Shown here: piece by piece, positions 8,192 to 17,605 of the stretch | Layout of the letters: every line of letters starts with the position of its first letter | Position numbering within the stretch: position 1 is the stretch's first letter | Origin: CAWIVJ01 sp963839525 | GTDB lineage: Bacteria > Cyanobacteriota > Vampirovibrionia > Gastranaerophilales > Gastranaerophilaceae | DNA length: 64,000 nt | NCBI GenBank assembly: GCA_963839525.1 | Contig: CAWIVJ010000007.1 | Location: forward strand, 62,001-126,000 | Direction: 5' to 3' | The notes under the pieces: model-generated | Databases searched by the model: none | The model's input: only the letters and a program-made list of their open reading frames with translations | Told to the model about the DNA's origin: nothing | Translations under genes and position numbers: made by a program

Positions 8192-9103
8192 ATGAGTGAG
8201 AAAAAGATACTCGATTTAAACACGATTACAGGCGAATGCGGTGTTTTAAAAGACATGGATTCGAGTATTGTTATTAAAAATATTGAAAATCTTGAAAATT
8301 TTTATCAAGAAGAAAATTTAGTTGTTATTTATAATCATTTTTTAATTATTTGTAAAAATCAAGATATTCTGGCATTTTTGGTAAGATGTATAGATAAATA
8401 TCGCCATAAGTCTTCGCTGGATGCTGTTGTAGAACATTTATTAAATAAAAATAATTCAACAAACTTACGTATAATGTGTGCAAAAGCTGTTGCCAATTTA
8501 AAAGATACAAGCGCAGTTACTTCTCTTTTGTATTGCTTAAATGACAGAAATGAACAATACCAAGTAAGACTTGCTTGTGCTGATGCACTTGGCAGAGTTG
8601 GAGACAAGTATGCGGTTGCACCATTAATTAATATTGTTCAGGATGAAGAAGAGAAATCTGTTTACGTGAGAGAGTCTGCTGCCGTTGCTTTAGGAATGTT
8701 AGGTGATTTAAGAGCAATAGATCCGTTGGTTTCTATTTTAGAGTCAAAAAAAGGATTTATTGATAAGTTTACTTTTTTGAAAGAAAGAATTATCGAAGTA
8801 CTTGGAAAGTTTAACTTTAGCAATGATAGAGTTATTACAGCATTAGAACATTCCTTGAATGATGAGTCTCCCTGTATAAGGATTAATGCGATAGAAGCAT
8901 TAATGGAATCAAGTGGTGATAGAGCGTATGGTTTAATAAAAAATATGCTTGAAGACTTAGATGAAGAAGTTAAGAAAAACGCTCTTATAGCTCTTTATAA
9001 TATTAGTGGCAGAGAGATTTTAGATGAAGTTATTGAAGATAAAAAATATTGTAGTTTTTTAAAAGAAGAAGCAAGAAACTTGCTTAATGAATATGAAGAT
9101 TAA
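8192..9103 (+). CDS. HEAT-repeat protein (PBS lyase-like repeats)
   Basis: The ATG at 8192 is preferred because AAAGG lies 6 bases before it; an in-frame GTG at 8162 would add ten residues. From about residue 95 to 303 the protein is built of HEAT/Armadillo-type helical repeats, with units such as LACADALGRVGDKYAVAPLI and SAAVALGMLGDLRAIDPLV. Such PBS-lyase HEAT repeats are scaffolds for protein binding and are common in cyanobacteria and relatives. The first 90 residues are unlike the repeats. No enzyme motif is present, so the partner is unknown. Confidence 0.85.
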   Translation: MSEKKILDLNTITGECGVLKDMDSSIVIKNIENLENFYQEENLVVIYNHFLIICKNQDILAFLVRCIDKYRHKSSLDAVVEHLLNKNNSTNLRIMCAKAVANLKDTSAVTSLLYCLNDRNEQYQVRLACADALGRVGDKYAVAPLINIVQDEEEKSVYVRESAAVALGMLGDLRAIDPLVSILESKKGFIDKFTFLKERIIEVLGKFNFSNDRVITALEHSLNDESPCIRINAIEALMESSGDRAYGLIKNMLEDLDEEVKKNALIALYNISGREILDEVIEDKKYCSFLKEEARNLLNEYED

Positions 9104-9126
9104 AAATTTAATGTTAAAATTGCACT

Positions 9127-10497
9127 ATGAAAAAATTTTTTATTTTGATTCTTTTATTTTTTTGTAGTTGTGCAAGAGTATTTGCACTAGATATTGTTTA
9201 TCCAAAAACTAACCCTGTTAGAATTAATGCAAAGTCAACGTTTTTTATTGGTTCAACAAATCCTGATAGTCTTTTAAAAATTAATGATAGAAAAGTGGAA
9301 GTTTCACCTATTGGTGCGTTTGCGCAAATAGTTCCTTTAAAATTCGGAAAAAATTATTTTAAATTGGTTTCCGGCAAGAGTGTTATTAATTTTACTATTG
9401 TACGACCACGCCGTCGAGCTGTGTATATGTCCGCGTGCAAATTAATTGAGTATCCGCCGGTAAATTTTTATGTAATAAAAGATAATACCCCGCTTCGTTG
9501 GACACCTGTAAATAGGGGCGTTAACCGTATGTCTCATCTGCCTTATAGTACCAATCTATTAGTAAATGGTGAAAAAGGGAATTTTTATAGAGTTTGTCTA
9601 AATTCAAAATTATCAGGCTGGGTAGCTAAATCTAATGTAAAACAGAGTCAAATAATTCCTAAAAAGACAGCAATTAAAAATATAAGAATGTATGAAAATA
9701 AAAAATTTTGTTTTTATGAACTTGAACTAGATGGAAAAAAACCTTTTGTTTTAAAAGAAAAAAATGGTTTAACCTTGCAGATTTTTAATATAGAAGAAGC
9801 AGAAGACGGCACATTTTCTTTAAATATTCCCGTAAAGAAATTAGTAGGATATGAAGCCTTTTATAGCGAAAAAAATGAAGAAAAATTTATTTTAAAGATA
9901 AAAAAAAATCCGATAATAAGTTCTAAAAAAGCACTTGAAGATATTTTGATTGTTGTAGATGCAGGTCATGGAGGAAGTGAATTCGGTGCAATTGGATGTT
10001 GTGGCCATAAAGAAAAAGATATTAACCTTGCAATTGCTAAAAATTTACAAAAGGAACTTGAAAATCGTGGGGCAAAAGTTATTATGACACGTGAAAAAGA
10101 TGTTCAAATTTCTCTTAGTGAAAGAGTTAAAATAGCGAAAGAAAAAGAGGCAATGCTGCTTTTAAGCATACATGCAAATGCCCTTCCTGATGGCAAAGAT
10201 CCTATGAAAATAAGAGGTACCAGTGTTTATTATTATCATAATCAAGCAGAAAAACTTGCAGAAAATATTTTAAATTCAATGACGGAACAACTAAAGACTA
10301 AAAATGATAAAGTTAGGCAAAGCAGTTTAGCACTTGTTCGCCCCACTTCAAGTGTTAGTGTTCTAATTGAAATTGCTTATATGATAAATCCTTATGATTA
10401 TGAGCTTCTGCTTGATAAAAATTTTCAAATAAACTGTGCAAAAGCTATTGCGGATGGAATTGAGAAATACATTTTAAATTTTAGTCAACCCACTTGA
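9127..10497 (+). CDS. N-acetylmuramoyl-L-alanine amidase with SH3-like domain
   Basis: This periplasmic zinc amidase splits the stem peptide from muramic acid. A signal peptide of about 20 residues ends near CARVFA. An SH3b-like stretch lies near residues 110-170 (LRWTPVNRG to GWVAKSNV). The Amidase_3 domain occupies about 275-452: VVDAGHGGSEFGAIG (His ligand), KEKDINLAIA (Glu ligand), LLSIHANALP (His ligand) and VLIEIAYMIN (catalytic Glu). An extended -10 box (TGTTAAAAT) ends 6 bases before the ATG with no Shine-Dalgarno. The 3' end overlaps the convergent TamB-like gene by 17 bases. Confidence 0.95.
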   Translation: MKKFFILILLFFCSCARVFALDIVYPKTNPVRINAKSTFFIGSTNPDSLLKINDRKVEVSPIGAFAQIVPLKFGKNYFKLVSGKSVINFTIVRPRRRAVYMSACKLIEYPPVNFYVIKDNTPLRWTPVNRGVNRMSHLPYSTNLLVNGEKGNFYRVCLNSKLSGWVAKSNVKQSQIIPKKTAIKNIRMYENKKFCFYELELDGKKPFVLKEKNGLTLQIFNIEEAEDGTFSLNIPVKKLVGYEAFYSEKNEEKFILKIKKNPIISSKKALEDILIVVDAGHGGSEFGAIGCCGHKEKDINLAIAKNLQKELENRGAKVIMTREKDVQISLSERVKIAKEKEAMLLLSIHANALPDGKDPMKIRGTSVYYYHNQAEKLAENILNSMTEQLKTKNDKVRQSSLALVRPTSSVSVLIEIAYMINPYDYELLLDKNFQINCAKAIADGIEKYILNFSQPT

Positions 10498-13400
10498 AGC
10501 TTTTTACGTAGTTATCACCATTTATATCACCATAAATGTCTACCGAAAAGTTTCTGTGGGTTTTGTCATTTAGTTCAAATCCGGGAATTTTGTTAAAATT
10601 GTTTATAAATTCCTTTTTATTTGTTTCATCTAAATTAAGTCCCGGAATAGTATTGAAAAGAGTATTAAGTGATGCGTTTCCGACTGGACCGAGTAAATTG
10701 GAAATCTTTTTAGAAATTCGTCCAAAAATTTTCATATCGGCAATAAAAGTTGATAAATTGTAAGTTCCTGTTAAAAATAGACTTAAATCTTTTCCTTTTG
10801 AAAAAATTTGTATAGGATCTGCGAGTCCTGATTTAATAGTAAACATTCCATTAATATTTTCAAATTGCCCTGTTTTAAGAGGAGTAACCAAATCAATAAT
10901 ACTGTTAATTGTTAACCCGGTAACTCCACTTTTAACTAAATTCCCGGCCTTTAATAAGTATTCAAGAGAACCTAATTTCGGCATTTTTCCGTCTTTTACG
11001 CTAAATCCTCCTTTTCCGCTTAAAGTTTCCATGCAAGTTTTATGAGTTCTTCCGTTACAGGTAAAATCTACTTGACCTGTTAATAATCCAAAAATTTGGT
11101 TTTTTAAATTAAATAAGGCTTCTGCCATTGAATTAGCATTTACTTCTTTTACATTAAGGCTTAGGTCTGATTTTGAATTCAAAAGATTATATTTAAAATC
11201 GCCTGTAATTAGACCTTGTGCTACATTAAAATTAAAATTATCCAGAGAAAATAGTAAATTTTCATTTAGTGAAAAATCTGCTGTAAAGTCTTTTGCAAAA
11301 AGATTTTTGACAAAAACGCTTTCAGCTTTTATTTTACCGCTTTTAATAACTAAATCCTTAATATCAATTGTTGATTTTTGTTCGGTTAATATCGTCACGT
11401 TAGTTTCTAATGCAAGAATATTCAATTTTTCTATAAGTTCGTCTATATCAAAATTTCCGAGATAAATATCAATTTTATTGAAAACATAAGGCGGTTTTAA
11501 CTTGTTTTCCATATTGGAGAAAAGTGTAATTGGATTAGAAAAAACTTCTCCTTTTGATTTTATATTTATGTTTTTGTCTTTGAACTCAAGAGAAATATCC
11601 TTGATTATAGTATCAAGCAGAGGAATATTTATTCCCGTAAAATTTAAAGAGCCTAATAGTTTTGGATAAGATACTAATCCGTTGATTATAACATTGGAGC
11701 TAAACTGCCCCTGCTTTATTAGAGGCTTTTTAAATAGGATGTTAAATATTTTTGCATCTGTAGGATTTTGAGTTCTTACTTTAAAGTTGTGAAATAAAAT
11801 ATTATTGTTTTTATCAATGTCAATTTGACCTTTGGCATTCAATTGTTGAGAAACAAATTCTTTGTTGTTTTGAGAAGAAATCAATTTGTCATATTGTAAA
11901 CTGTTTATATAGATTGAATTTTTTGCAGAATTTTTTGAAATATTAGCATCAAAAAAGATTCTTACAGGAGAGTTTACATCACCGATTGTTGCTCCCATGT
12001 AATAAATACTGGAATCTTTCTGTAGATTTATTTCTGTTTTTGCGTTCAAAGATTCTTTTGTCCCGCTAAGTCTTGCGGAATACATCACATCGCCTTTAAT
12101 TTTAAGAGGGTAAATTGAATTTTTATTTATGTATATATCAATAAATTTTTGAGTCGGTTTTGAATTAATATAGAGGTCTAAAGCCGGAGTTTTAAAAATG
12201 TTCGTTACAAAGCCATCTATTAATATGGGCATTGAATCTAAAACGCCGTTAACTTTGTATAAAATAAGCTTATCATCATTTATTTCAATGTTGCCGCTAA
12301 AAATTTTTACAGGGATATCTGAGTATAAGAAGGCAATATCATCTAACTTGACTTTTGAGTATAAAACTTTATCCTTAACCTTTCCTTCAATATGAATTTT
12401 CGATTTGTTTACCAAAGAATATAAATCAAAATCCGCATCAGCATTTTTAAAATTAATACTGCCGAAAAGATTTTTAATCGGTATTTGCAAGCCCCCTATT
12501 GAAATAGTATTTCCTAGCAGTTTAAGATTTCCTGAAACCGCTATTGTTTCTCCTAAGCCAAATTCTTCAATACCTTTAGCCTGTCCTTTAAGCTTTAATT
12601 TTATATCTAATTTCCCATCGGCATTTTTTATTGAAGATACTGATTTTTGAATATCTGACAACATAGGAGAATTACTTAAAAGATTAAGCATTTTATTAAA
12701 ATCTTGACCATTTGAAGTAACATCATAATCAAGAGTCCCAAACAATGTACATTTGCCATCAATTTTAATTGGTTTTCCGTATAAAAAAGCTTTTCTCGTA
12801 ATAAAATGAGTATCTTGGTCTTTAAAATATAAACTTCCTTCTATATTTTCCAAAGTCGCATTAATATTGTTAAAGCTTCCTGTTGTATTTTTAAAATTAA
12901 ATGCACCCCAAATATGAGGATTATTTTTACGTCCTGTTATTTTTAAATCAATATTTCCAAGACCTTTAAGTTTCATAACAGGCAAAGGTCCAAGATTAAA
13001 ATAAAAAATTTCATGTAAAGCATTTAATACAAATTCAGTGGTTTCCAGATTGATATTTTGTGTGCTTGTTATATTTAAATTTATATTTTTTTTACCATAA
13101 AGTCCTATACTTCCCTTGATAAAAAATTTTTCGTCATTACCAACCGGAACAGTAAGATCCAGATAAAAATTTTCTCCTAAAAAGTTAGTTTTTAAAGTTG
13201 CCCCGGGAGCATTCAGAGGTTTCATCAAATAACCGTTTTTAGACAGGATTTTGCCGGTGATTTTAGGTTTATCCGCCCGCCCTTTAATAAAGATCTTTCC
13301 TTCTATATCTGAATAGTAACCATATTTTTTTAGTGCGGGAATATTAATATCAATATTTTTTATATTAAAGTCAGGAAGAATAGAGATGAAATCTTCTATT

Positions 13401-14437
13401 CTTCCTGACTTATTTATAATAATTGATAAATCCACTAACGGGTTTTTGTAACTTATTTTATTAATTTTACCTTCAATATTTGCATTAATCTTTCCTGATA
13501 AAATTTTGAATTTCTTTATAGTCATAATATTTTTAGAGACATCAATTACTGTATCTACATTTAACTTATTTTTAAAGTATAAAGACTTTTGTTGATTCTT
13601 TGTAAGAATTGAAAAATCTTTAATCGCCATTTGAGTAGAGATTCTGCTTTTTTTTCTGTTTAAAATTTTAGTATCGGCTTCAATGTTTAAGATACCGGTT
13701 ATTTGTTTAATTTTGTTATTAGAAAGCTTTTTTATATAAGGCGATAGATCAGATAAATTTAAATTTGTAATAGTTCCGTTAAATGCAATTTTGTTCGTAT
13801 CAAATCCCTTCTTAAAAGGCAGTTTGAAATCAATATCAGTATTTATAACTGAATAGCGATTATTAATTTTTATTTTTGAATTAGTAGAAAATTTTATATA
13901 TTTTTTGGGATCATATTTTTTTAAAGTAAAGTAATCACCTTTTGCGATTATATTTTTATTTTGTGATTCATCTTTTAACTTAATATTATAACCCCCAATA
14001 TTCATCTTTGAATTTTCAATCGATATCCTAGAATCAGATGTTTTTATAATCATATAGTTACCGATATAAAAGCGGTAATTTTTATCTATTTTTAGATTAG
14101 CATTTATTTTATCGCAAGAAAAATAACCTAAATGAACTTTTCCAAACAGGAGGGGAATAAGTTTGATTTTTAACTTTGGATTTTCAACAAAAAAAGGACT
14201 GGATTTTTTATCAATAATTTCGAAATAGGAAGCATTAAGCCAAACAGACGGCAATAATCCCATTTTTAATTCTGGATCTTTAATCTCAATTTCTGCTCCG
14301 AGCTCTTTTTTTATAATGTTTTTAACAATATAAGTTTTATTCCTAATATCAAAAACAGCAGGCACTCCCCAATAATAGGCAGCATATAAAACCACAAAAA
14401 ATAATATAAATAATAGTACCTTTAGTCTGATTTTCAT
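10481..14437 (-). CDS. AsmA/TamB-like envelope protein, 1318 aa
   Basis: The protein has an N-terminal membrane anchor (residues 4-25) and then about 1290 periplasmic residues of repeating beta-strand sequence, such as KINGDFIL-like runs of alternating Ile/Asn/Lys and phrases like GKINANIEGKI and LKLKGQAKG. The C-terminus (about 1180-1318) resembles the AsmA-like C-terminal region with SKKISNLLGPVGNASLN. This family includes TamB, YhdP and YdbH, long beta grooves bridging the inner and outer membranes and moving phospholipid or assisting outer-membrane protein insertion. The exact member is unclear. An extended -10 (TGCTATAAT) lies 8 bases before the ATG. Confidence 0.88.
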   Translation of the reverse strand: MKIRLKVLLFILFFVVLYAAYYWGVPAVFDIRNKTYIVKNIIKKELGAEIEIKDPELKMGLLPSVWLNASYFEIIDKKSSPFFVENPKLKIKLIPLLFGKVHLGYFSCDKINANLKIDKNYRFYIGNYMIIKTSDSRISIENSKMNIGGYNIKLKDESQNKNIIAKGDYFTLKKYDPKKYIKFSTNSKIKINNRYSVINTDIDFKLPFKKGFDTNKIAFNGTITNLNLSDLSPYIKKLSNNKIKQITGILNIEADTKILNRKKSRISTQMAIKDFSILTKNQQKSLYFKNKLNVDTVIDVSKNIMTIKKFKILSGKINANIEGKINKISYKNPLVDLSIIINKSGRIEDFISILPDFNIKNIDINIPALKKYGYYSDIEGKIFIKGRADKPKITGKILSKNGYLMKPLNAPGATLKTNFLGENFYLDLTVPVGNDEKFFIKGSIGLYGKKNINLNITSTQNINLETTEFVLNALHEIFYFNLGPLPVMKLKGLGNIDLKITGRKNNPHIWGAFNFKNTTGSFNNINATLENIEGSLYFKDQDTHFITRKAFLYGKPIKIDGKCTLFGTLDYDVTSNGQDFNKMLNLLSNSPMLSDIQKSVSSIKNADGKLDIKLKLKGQAKGIEEFGLGETIAVSGNLKLLGNTISIGGLQIPIKNLFGSINFKNADADFDLYSLVNKSKIHIEGKVKDKVLYSKVKLDDIAFLYSDIPVKIFSGNIEINDDKLILYKVNGVLDSMPILIDGFVTNIFKTPALDLYINSKPTQKFIDIYINKNSIYPLKIKGDVMYSARLSGTKESLNAKTEINLQKDSSIYYMGATIGDVNSPVRIFFDANISKNSAKNSIYINSLQYDKLISSQNNKEFVSQQLNAKGQIDIDKNNNILFHNFKVRTQNPTDAKIFNILFKKPLIKQGQFSSNVIINGLVSYPKLLGSLNFTGINIPLLDTIIKDISLEFKDKNINIKSKGEVFSNPITLFSNMENKLKPPYVFNKIDIYLGNFDIDELIEKLNILALETNVTILTEQKSTIDIKDLVIKSGKIKAESVFVKNLFAKDFTADFSLNENLLFSLDNFNFNVAQGLITGDFKYNLLNSKSDLSLNVKEVNANSMAEALFNLKNQIFGLLTGQVDFTCNGRTHKTCMETLSGKGGFSVKDGKMPKLGSLEYLLKAGNLVKSGVTGLTINSIIDLVTPLKTGQFENINGMFTIKSGLADPIQIFSKGKDLSLFLTGTYNLSTFIADMKIFGRISKKISNLLGPVGNASLNTLFNTIPGLNLDETNKKEFINNFNKIPGFELNDKTHRNFSVDIYGDINGDNYVKSFKWVD

Positions 14438-14527
14438 TGCAATTCATTATAGCATGAAAAGGAGGTAATTGGCGAATAGCAAATACTTGAAAGAAAAGAA
14501 GCAGAGTGAAATAGGACTTAACTTAAC

Positions 14528-14674
14528 CTAAAATTGCAAAAGACTTTTAATAGTTTTAGTAATCATCAAATGGGCTTTTAAGGCTTCAACTGGCATACTG
14601 GATGTCAAAAAAGTGAAATTTAAATTTTCCGTATCTTCGGTATTGCTTTTAATAACATAATCCAGTTCTTCCAT
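14528..14674 (-). pseudogene. possible short gene or remnant, 48 codons, in a 388-bp gap
   Basis: The gap 14438-14825 holds one - strand frame that reads like real protein: an ATG at 14674 gives MEELDYVIKSNTEDTENLNF and so on, ending SLLQF. The same frame stays open upstream to about 14730 (RYEKNLAGKKKFSFLEYY) without an ATG, which suggests the tail of a larger gene that has lost its 5' part. There is no good Shine-Dalgarno. The rest of the gap shows nothing that I can identify, apart from a small inverted repeat (GCGGTTATAAATCATTTACAACCGC) near 14740-14765 that may be a terminator-like hairpin. Confidence 0.35.
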
Positions 14675-14825
14675 TTTTTTATAATATTCTAAAAAAGAGA
14701 ATTTTTTTTTACCGGCAAGATTTTTTTCGTATCTTTTTTATGCGGTTATAAATCATTTACAACCGCACTTTAAGCAGATGTAAATTTTTATTAATTGTTC
14801 TCAATTCTTATTTTGGAGTTATAAC

Positions 14826-15401
14826 TTAAAAATTATCACATAAGAGTTCATAGAAAGCTTGGGGATGTAAGCAAGTCGGGCAAACCTGAGGAGCTTCAAT
14901 TCCTGTATAAGTTCTACCGCAATTTCTGCATTTCCATTGAACTTCAGTTAATTTTTTGAAAACAAGCCCGTCTTCAATATTTTTCACTAATGCTAAGTAC
15001 CTTGCTTCATGGTGTTTTTCAACTTCCAAAACTTGTCTAAAGGTGTTCGAGACATCCATAAAACCTTCTTCTTTTGCTATTATTGAAGCATTAAGATATA
15101 AATCTGTCCATTCTTCATGTTCCCCCATTGCAGCATGTTTCAAATTTTCTAGGGTGTTTCCCAATTGAAAGGGGTATTCTCCATCAACTTTTGCTCGACC
15201 GGAACCCAAGTGCTTATAAAATAATTTTGCATGCTCTTTTTCATTGTCAGCTGTTTCTAGGAAAATCGCTGAAATCTGTTCATAACCTTCTTTTTTTGCA
15301 ATAGATGCAAAATAGGTGTAGCGGTTTCGCGCTTGAGATTCTCCTGTAAAAGCGTTTATCAAGCATTGTTGAGTTCTTGTACCTTCTAACTTGTTTTCCA
15401 T
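14826..15401 (-). CDS. rbr: rubrerythrin
   Basis: Rubrerythrin reduces hydrogen peroxide in the cytoplasm of anaerobes. The 191-residue protein has the diiron ferritin-like domain (residues 1-140) with GESQARNRYTYFA, ETADNEKEHAKLFY and VEKHHEARYLAL carrying the Glu/His ligands, and a C-terminal rubredoxin-like domain with two Cys pairs, CRNCG and CPTC, for one iron. The ATG at 15401 has AAAGGAGG in front of it; a longer frame starting inside the UbiA gene is rejected. It marks an oxygen-sensitive lifestyle. Confidence 0.96.
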   Translation of the reverse strand: MENKLEGTRTQQCLINAFTGESQARNRYTYFASIAKKEGYEQISAIFLETADNEKEHAKLFYKHLGSGRAKVDGEYPFQLGNTLENLKHAAMGEHEEWTDLYLNASIIAKEEGFMDVSNTFRQVLEVEKHHEARYLALVKNIEDGLVFKKLTEVQWKCRNCGRTYTGIEAPQVCPTCLHPQAFYELLCDNF

Positions 15402-15450
15402 ATAGCCTCCTTTATTTATAAAATGATAGGTTAAATAGTAAAAAAAATAA

Positions 15451-16434
15451 TTATCCAAAAAGGTAATATGTAATACCAAAAATTATAACAAAATCAGTTA
15501 CAATGTTTCTGGAAAGACAAATTCTAAGCATAAACCATTCAGTCCCCTGTTTTTTTACCTCCTCCCAATTCTCAAGAGGTCCCATCCAGAATTTTTTTTC
15601 TTTATCCGGTTTTTTCATAAGTTTTACAAGTCCAAATGCTTTGGGAATTGTTATAAAGGTTAAAAGTACGACAAGCGGAAACATTTTAATAAAAATTCCG
15701 TATAACAAAATTAGATATGCAAGAGCATATATCAAAGCCAATACAAATATCGCATTATCTTTTGTTTTAAAAAAGCCGGGGAACGATTTTTTACCTGTTT
15801 TCATGTCAGAATCAAAGTCTATTATCGCATGAGTATAACCTATGTTCATAACTAAAAGCCCCGTAACAATAGATATAATAAGAATAAATTTATCAATATG
15901 CGCACCTGCAGTTATATAAGCTCCGGTCATTAGCAATGGTCCGAAAACTATTGCAATAACAGGTTCTCCAAGCCCTCTGTAGCTAAGTTTAATCGGACTT
16001 GCAGAATAGAAAAATCCCAGCAGAGCTGTTATTAGTGCTATTACTATAACCAAAATACCGACTTTTGAAGCTATAAAAAGACCGATTAAAAAAGCTATGG
16101 CAGCCATTAACAATGAAACAGTAAAAACAGTTTGAGGAGAGACTAAGTTTTGTGAAAAATAAAAACATTTGTTATTTCCCGGTACTGCCCCCTGCTCCGC
16201 GAGTTTTTTGTATGCAGCAACTGTACCTTTTTTCCAGTCAAAATAATCGTCCAGCATGTTAACGCTTAAGTGTACTAAAATTATGCCGATAAGCCCCAGA
16301 AAACTTAAAAAATAATCAATTCGATAATTTTTTGCAGCCAAAACAATGGCAAAAATGTAAGGTAATATTGATAGCGACAAAGTAAAACTTCGTCCTATTG
16401 TTAGCCATAGATTTATTTTATCGGATATTTTCAT
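15451..16434 (-). CDS. UbiA-family prenyltransferase (MenA-like)
   Basis: The 327-residue membrane enzyme has about eight or nine hydrophobic helices and the two Asp-rich motifs of the UbiA family: NMLDDYFDWKKGT near residue 59 (NxxxDxxxD) and DFDSDMKTGKKSFP near residue 207. UbiA enzymes attach polyprenyl chains to aromatic acceptors; the closest likeness is to MenA-type 1,4-dihydroxy-2-naphthoate prenyltransferase, but no other menaquinone genes are in the window, so the acceptor is uncertain. Rubrerythrin follows 50 bases downstream on the same strand. Confidence 0.88.
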   Translation of the reverse strand: MKISDKINLWLTIGRSFTLSLSILPYIFAIVLAAKNYRIDYFLSFLGLIGIILVHLSVNMLDDYFDWKKGTVAAYKKLAEQGAVPGNNKCFYFSQNLVSPQTVFTVSLLMAAIAFLIGLFIASKVGILVIVIALITALLGFFYSASPIKLSYRGLGEPVIAIVFGPLLMTGAYITAGAHIDKFILIISIVTGLLVMNIGYTHAIIDFDSDMKTGKKSFPGFFKTKDNAIFVLALIYALAYLILLYGIFIKMFPLVVLLTFITIPKAFGLVKLMKKPDKEKKFWMGPLENWEEVKKQGTEWFMLRICLSRNIVTDFVIIFGITYYLFG

Positions 16435-16499
16435 AAACTACGTAAATCTGTTTTCTTTAGTGAATAAAACAAGTGAGATTTATTTGTAAAAAAAGTAAG

Positions 16500-16582
16500 T
16501 GGGCAGGGGTGGATTCGAACCACCGTAGTCTTACGACGGCAGATTTACAGTCTGCTACCTTTAGCCACTCGGTCACCTACCC
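16500..16582 (-). tRNA. tRNA-Tyr (GTA)
   Basis: An 83-base class II tRNA with a long variable arm. The acceptor pairs GGGTAGG with CCTGCCC with discriminator A. The anticodon loop reads CTGTAAA, giving GTA. The T loop reads GGTTCGAATCC. CCA is not encoded. Confidence 0.97.
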
Positions 16583-16735
16583 ATTTAGATTTGGTTTTTA
16601 ACTTCTTTACGGTTTCTTGCAGAAACCCACAAGAATTTATTGTATTTAATTATCATATCACAACTTTAAAATGTGTAAATAAAAATAAAATTCTAAAAAA
16701 CTACCCAGTAATTTTTAAAGGAGGCTGAAAGCATT

Positions 16736-16807
16736 TGCCTCTGACGAGATTTGAACTCGTGACCTCTCCCTTACCAAGGGAGTGCGCTACCCCTGCGCCA
16801 CAGAGGC
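16736..16807 (-). tRNA. tRNA-Thr (GGT)
   Basis: A 72-base cloverleaf: acceptor GCCTCTG pairs with CAGAGGC, discriminator A. The anticodon arm CTCCC-TTGGTAA-GGGAG gives GGT. The T arm has GAGTTCAAATCTC. Next to it, upstream on the same strand, lies a broken half copy (16843-16918). Confidence 0.97.
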
Positions 16808-16842
16808 AGGTCTCTTCAGCTTTTTAGGTTTTGCTTTTTAAA

Positions 16843-16918
16843 TACCAAGGGAGTGCTGCTACCCCCCTTCAAAAATGATATTTAATCATTTTTGCGGGTG
16901 CCCTGCCACAGAGGCAGG
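16843..16918 (-). repeat. degenerate half copy of tRNA-Thr with an inserted hairpin
   Basis: This stretch repeats the 5' half of the tRNA-Thr(GGT) gene (acceptor strand, D arm and anticodon loop). Bases 16843-16856 are identical to the anticodon part and 16903-16918 nearly identical to the acceptor part, lacking GC. Between them, in the D arm, sits a perfect 10-bp hairpin with 5-base loop, CAAAAATGAT/ATCATTTTTG (16870-16894). No T arm follows, so it cannot be a working tRNA. It may be a duplication scar or a processing/termination signal in the tRNA operon. Confidence 0.75.
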
Positions 16919-17003
16919 ATAACCGTATTGTCGGGCAGGTATGCCCAACCTACTTTACTTTTTTTAGTATACCACAAGGGTCTGTTTTTCTTTAGCATGA
17001 ATA

Positions 17004-17075
17004 AGCCGGTGATAGGAATCGAACCTACAACCTACGGTTTACAAAACCGTTGCTCTACCGTTGAGCTACACCGGC
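17004..17075 (-). tRNA. tRNA-Thr (TGT)
   Basis: A 72-base cloverleaf: acceptor GCCGGTG pairs with CACCGGC, discriminator T. Anticodon arm ACGGT-TTTGTAA-ACCGT gives TGT. The T arm has AGGTTCGATTCCT. It is the first gene of a Thr-Thr-Tyr cluster on the - strand; the tRNA-Gly often found in this cluster in other bacteria is missing. Confidence 0.97.
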
Positions 17076-17150
17076 AAGTGAATAAAAACATTATAGTTAT
17101 TAAAAAAGTCATGTCAAGCACAGAAGGAGAAAATCTAAAAGAGATTTTGC

Positions 17151-17552
17151 CTAAAAATTCTTTATCAATTCATCAACAGCAAGCTTATAAGCTTTTAAAT
17201 CATTAGCTGCCGTAATTTTCGGCAAACAATTTACCCCAAGCCTGTTTGCAACACTTTTTATATTGTAAGTTGCCGAAATAATTATTATAGGAACGTCCTT
17301 GTATTCCTTTAGTTTTTTAACCTGTTCTATAAACCATTCGCCTGCGTATTTTGGCTCAAAGTAAAGCTCCATTTGTAAATCAGAAATGATTAAAGAATAA
17401 GGTTCTTTCAAATTGTTATAGACTGTTTCATAACCCGAGCGAGCGGAATTTGCTGTTTCAAGAGCAAATTCCGCCCCGTAAATTTCTTTAAGCATGGACT
17501 TATGATAATCAAGCCAGCCTCTTGAATCGTCTACAATAAGAATTTTTTTCAT
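17151..17552 (-). CDS. single-domain response regulator (CheY-like receiver)
   Basis: The 133-residue protein is a stand-alone receiver: acidic pair in ILIVDDSRGW (residues 4-13), phospho-acceptor Asp in SLIISDLQME near residue 58, Ser/Thr in IIIISATYN near residue 93 and the Lys in CLPKIT near residue 112. It has no output domain, so it must signal by protein contact. The start has an AAGG about 11 bases upstream. It follows the GH13-like gene with a hairpin (17568-17593) in the 53-base gap. The partner kinase is not identified; the kinase at 38990 is far away. Confidence 0.9.
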   Translation of the reverse strand: MKKILIVDDSRGWLDYHKSMLKEIYGAEFALETANSARSGYETVYNNLKEPYSLIISDLQMELYFEPKYAGEWFIEQVKKLKEYKDVPIIIISATYNIKSVANRLGVNCLPKITAANDLKAYKLAVDELIKNF

Positions 17553-17567
17553 TATTTACAATCCTTA

Positions 17568-17593
17568 TTTGTGGTCGTAATTTTGACCACAAA
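17568..17593. promoter_or_regulatory. 9-bp hairpin between GH13-like gene and response regulator
   Basis: TTTGTGGTC (17568-17576) pairs perfectly with GACCACAAA (17585-17593) around an 8-base loop. The - strand side lacks a T tract, so it is not a clear terminator; it may be a processing site, a weak attenuator or an operator for a dimeric protein. Confidence 0.45.
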
Positions 17594-17605
17594 TTAAATT
17601 ATTTC

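Noticed and set aside
16736..17075. T-box riboswitch for threonine, because of the tRNA-Thr fragment
   Set aside because: The fragment is tRNA-gene-like, lies between tRNA genes and lacks the T-box antiterminator sequence; no thr gene follows it downstream.
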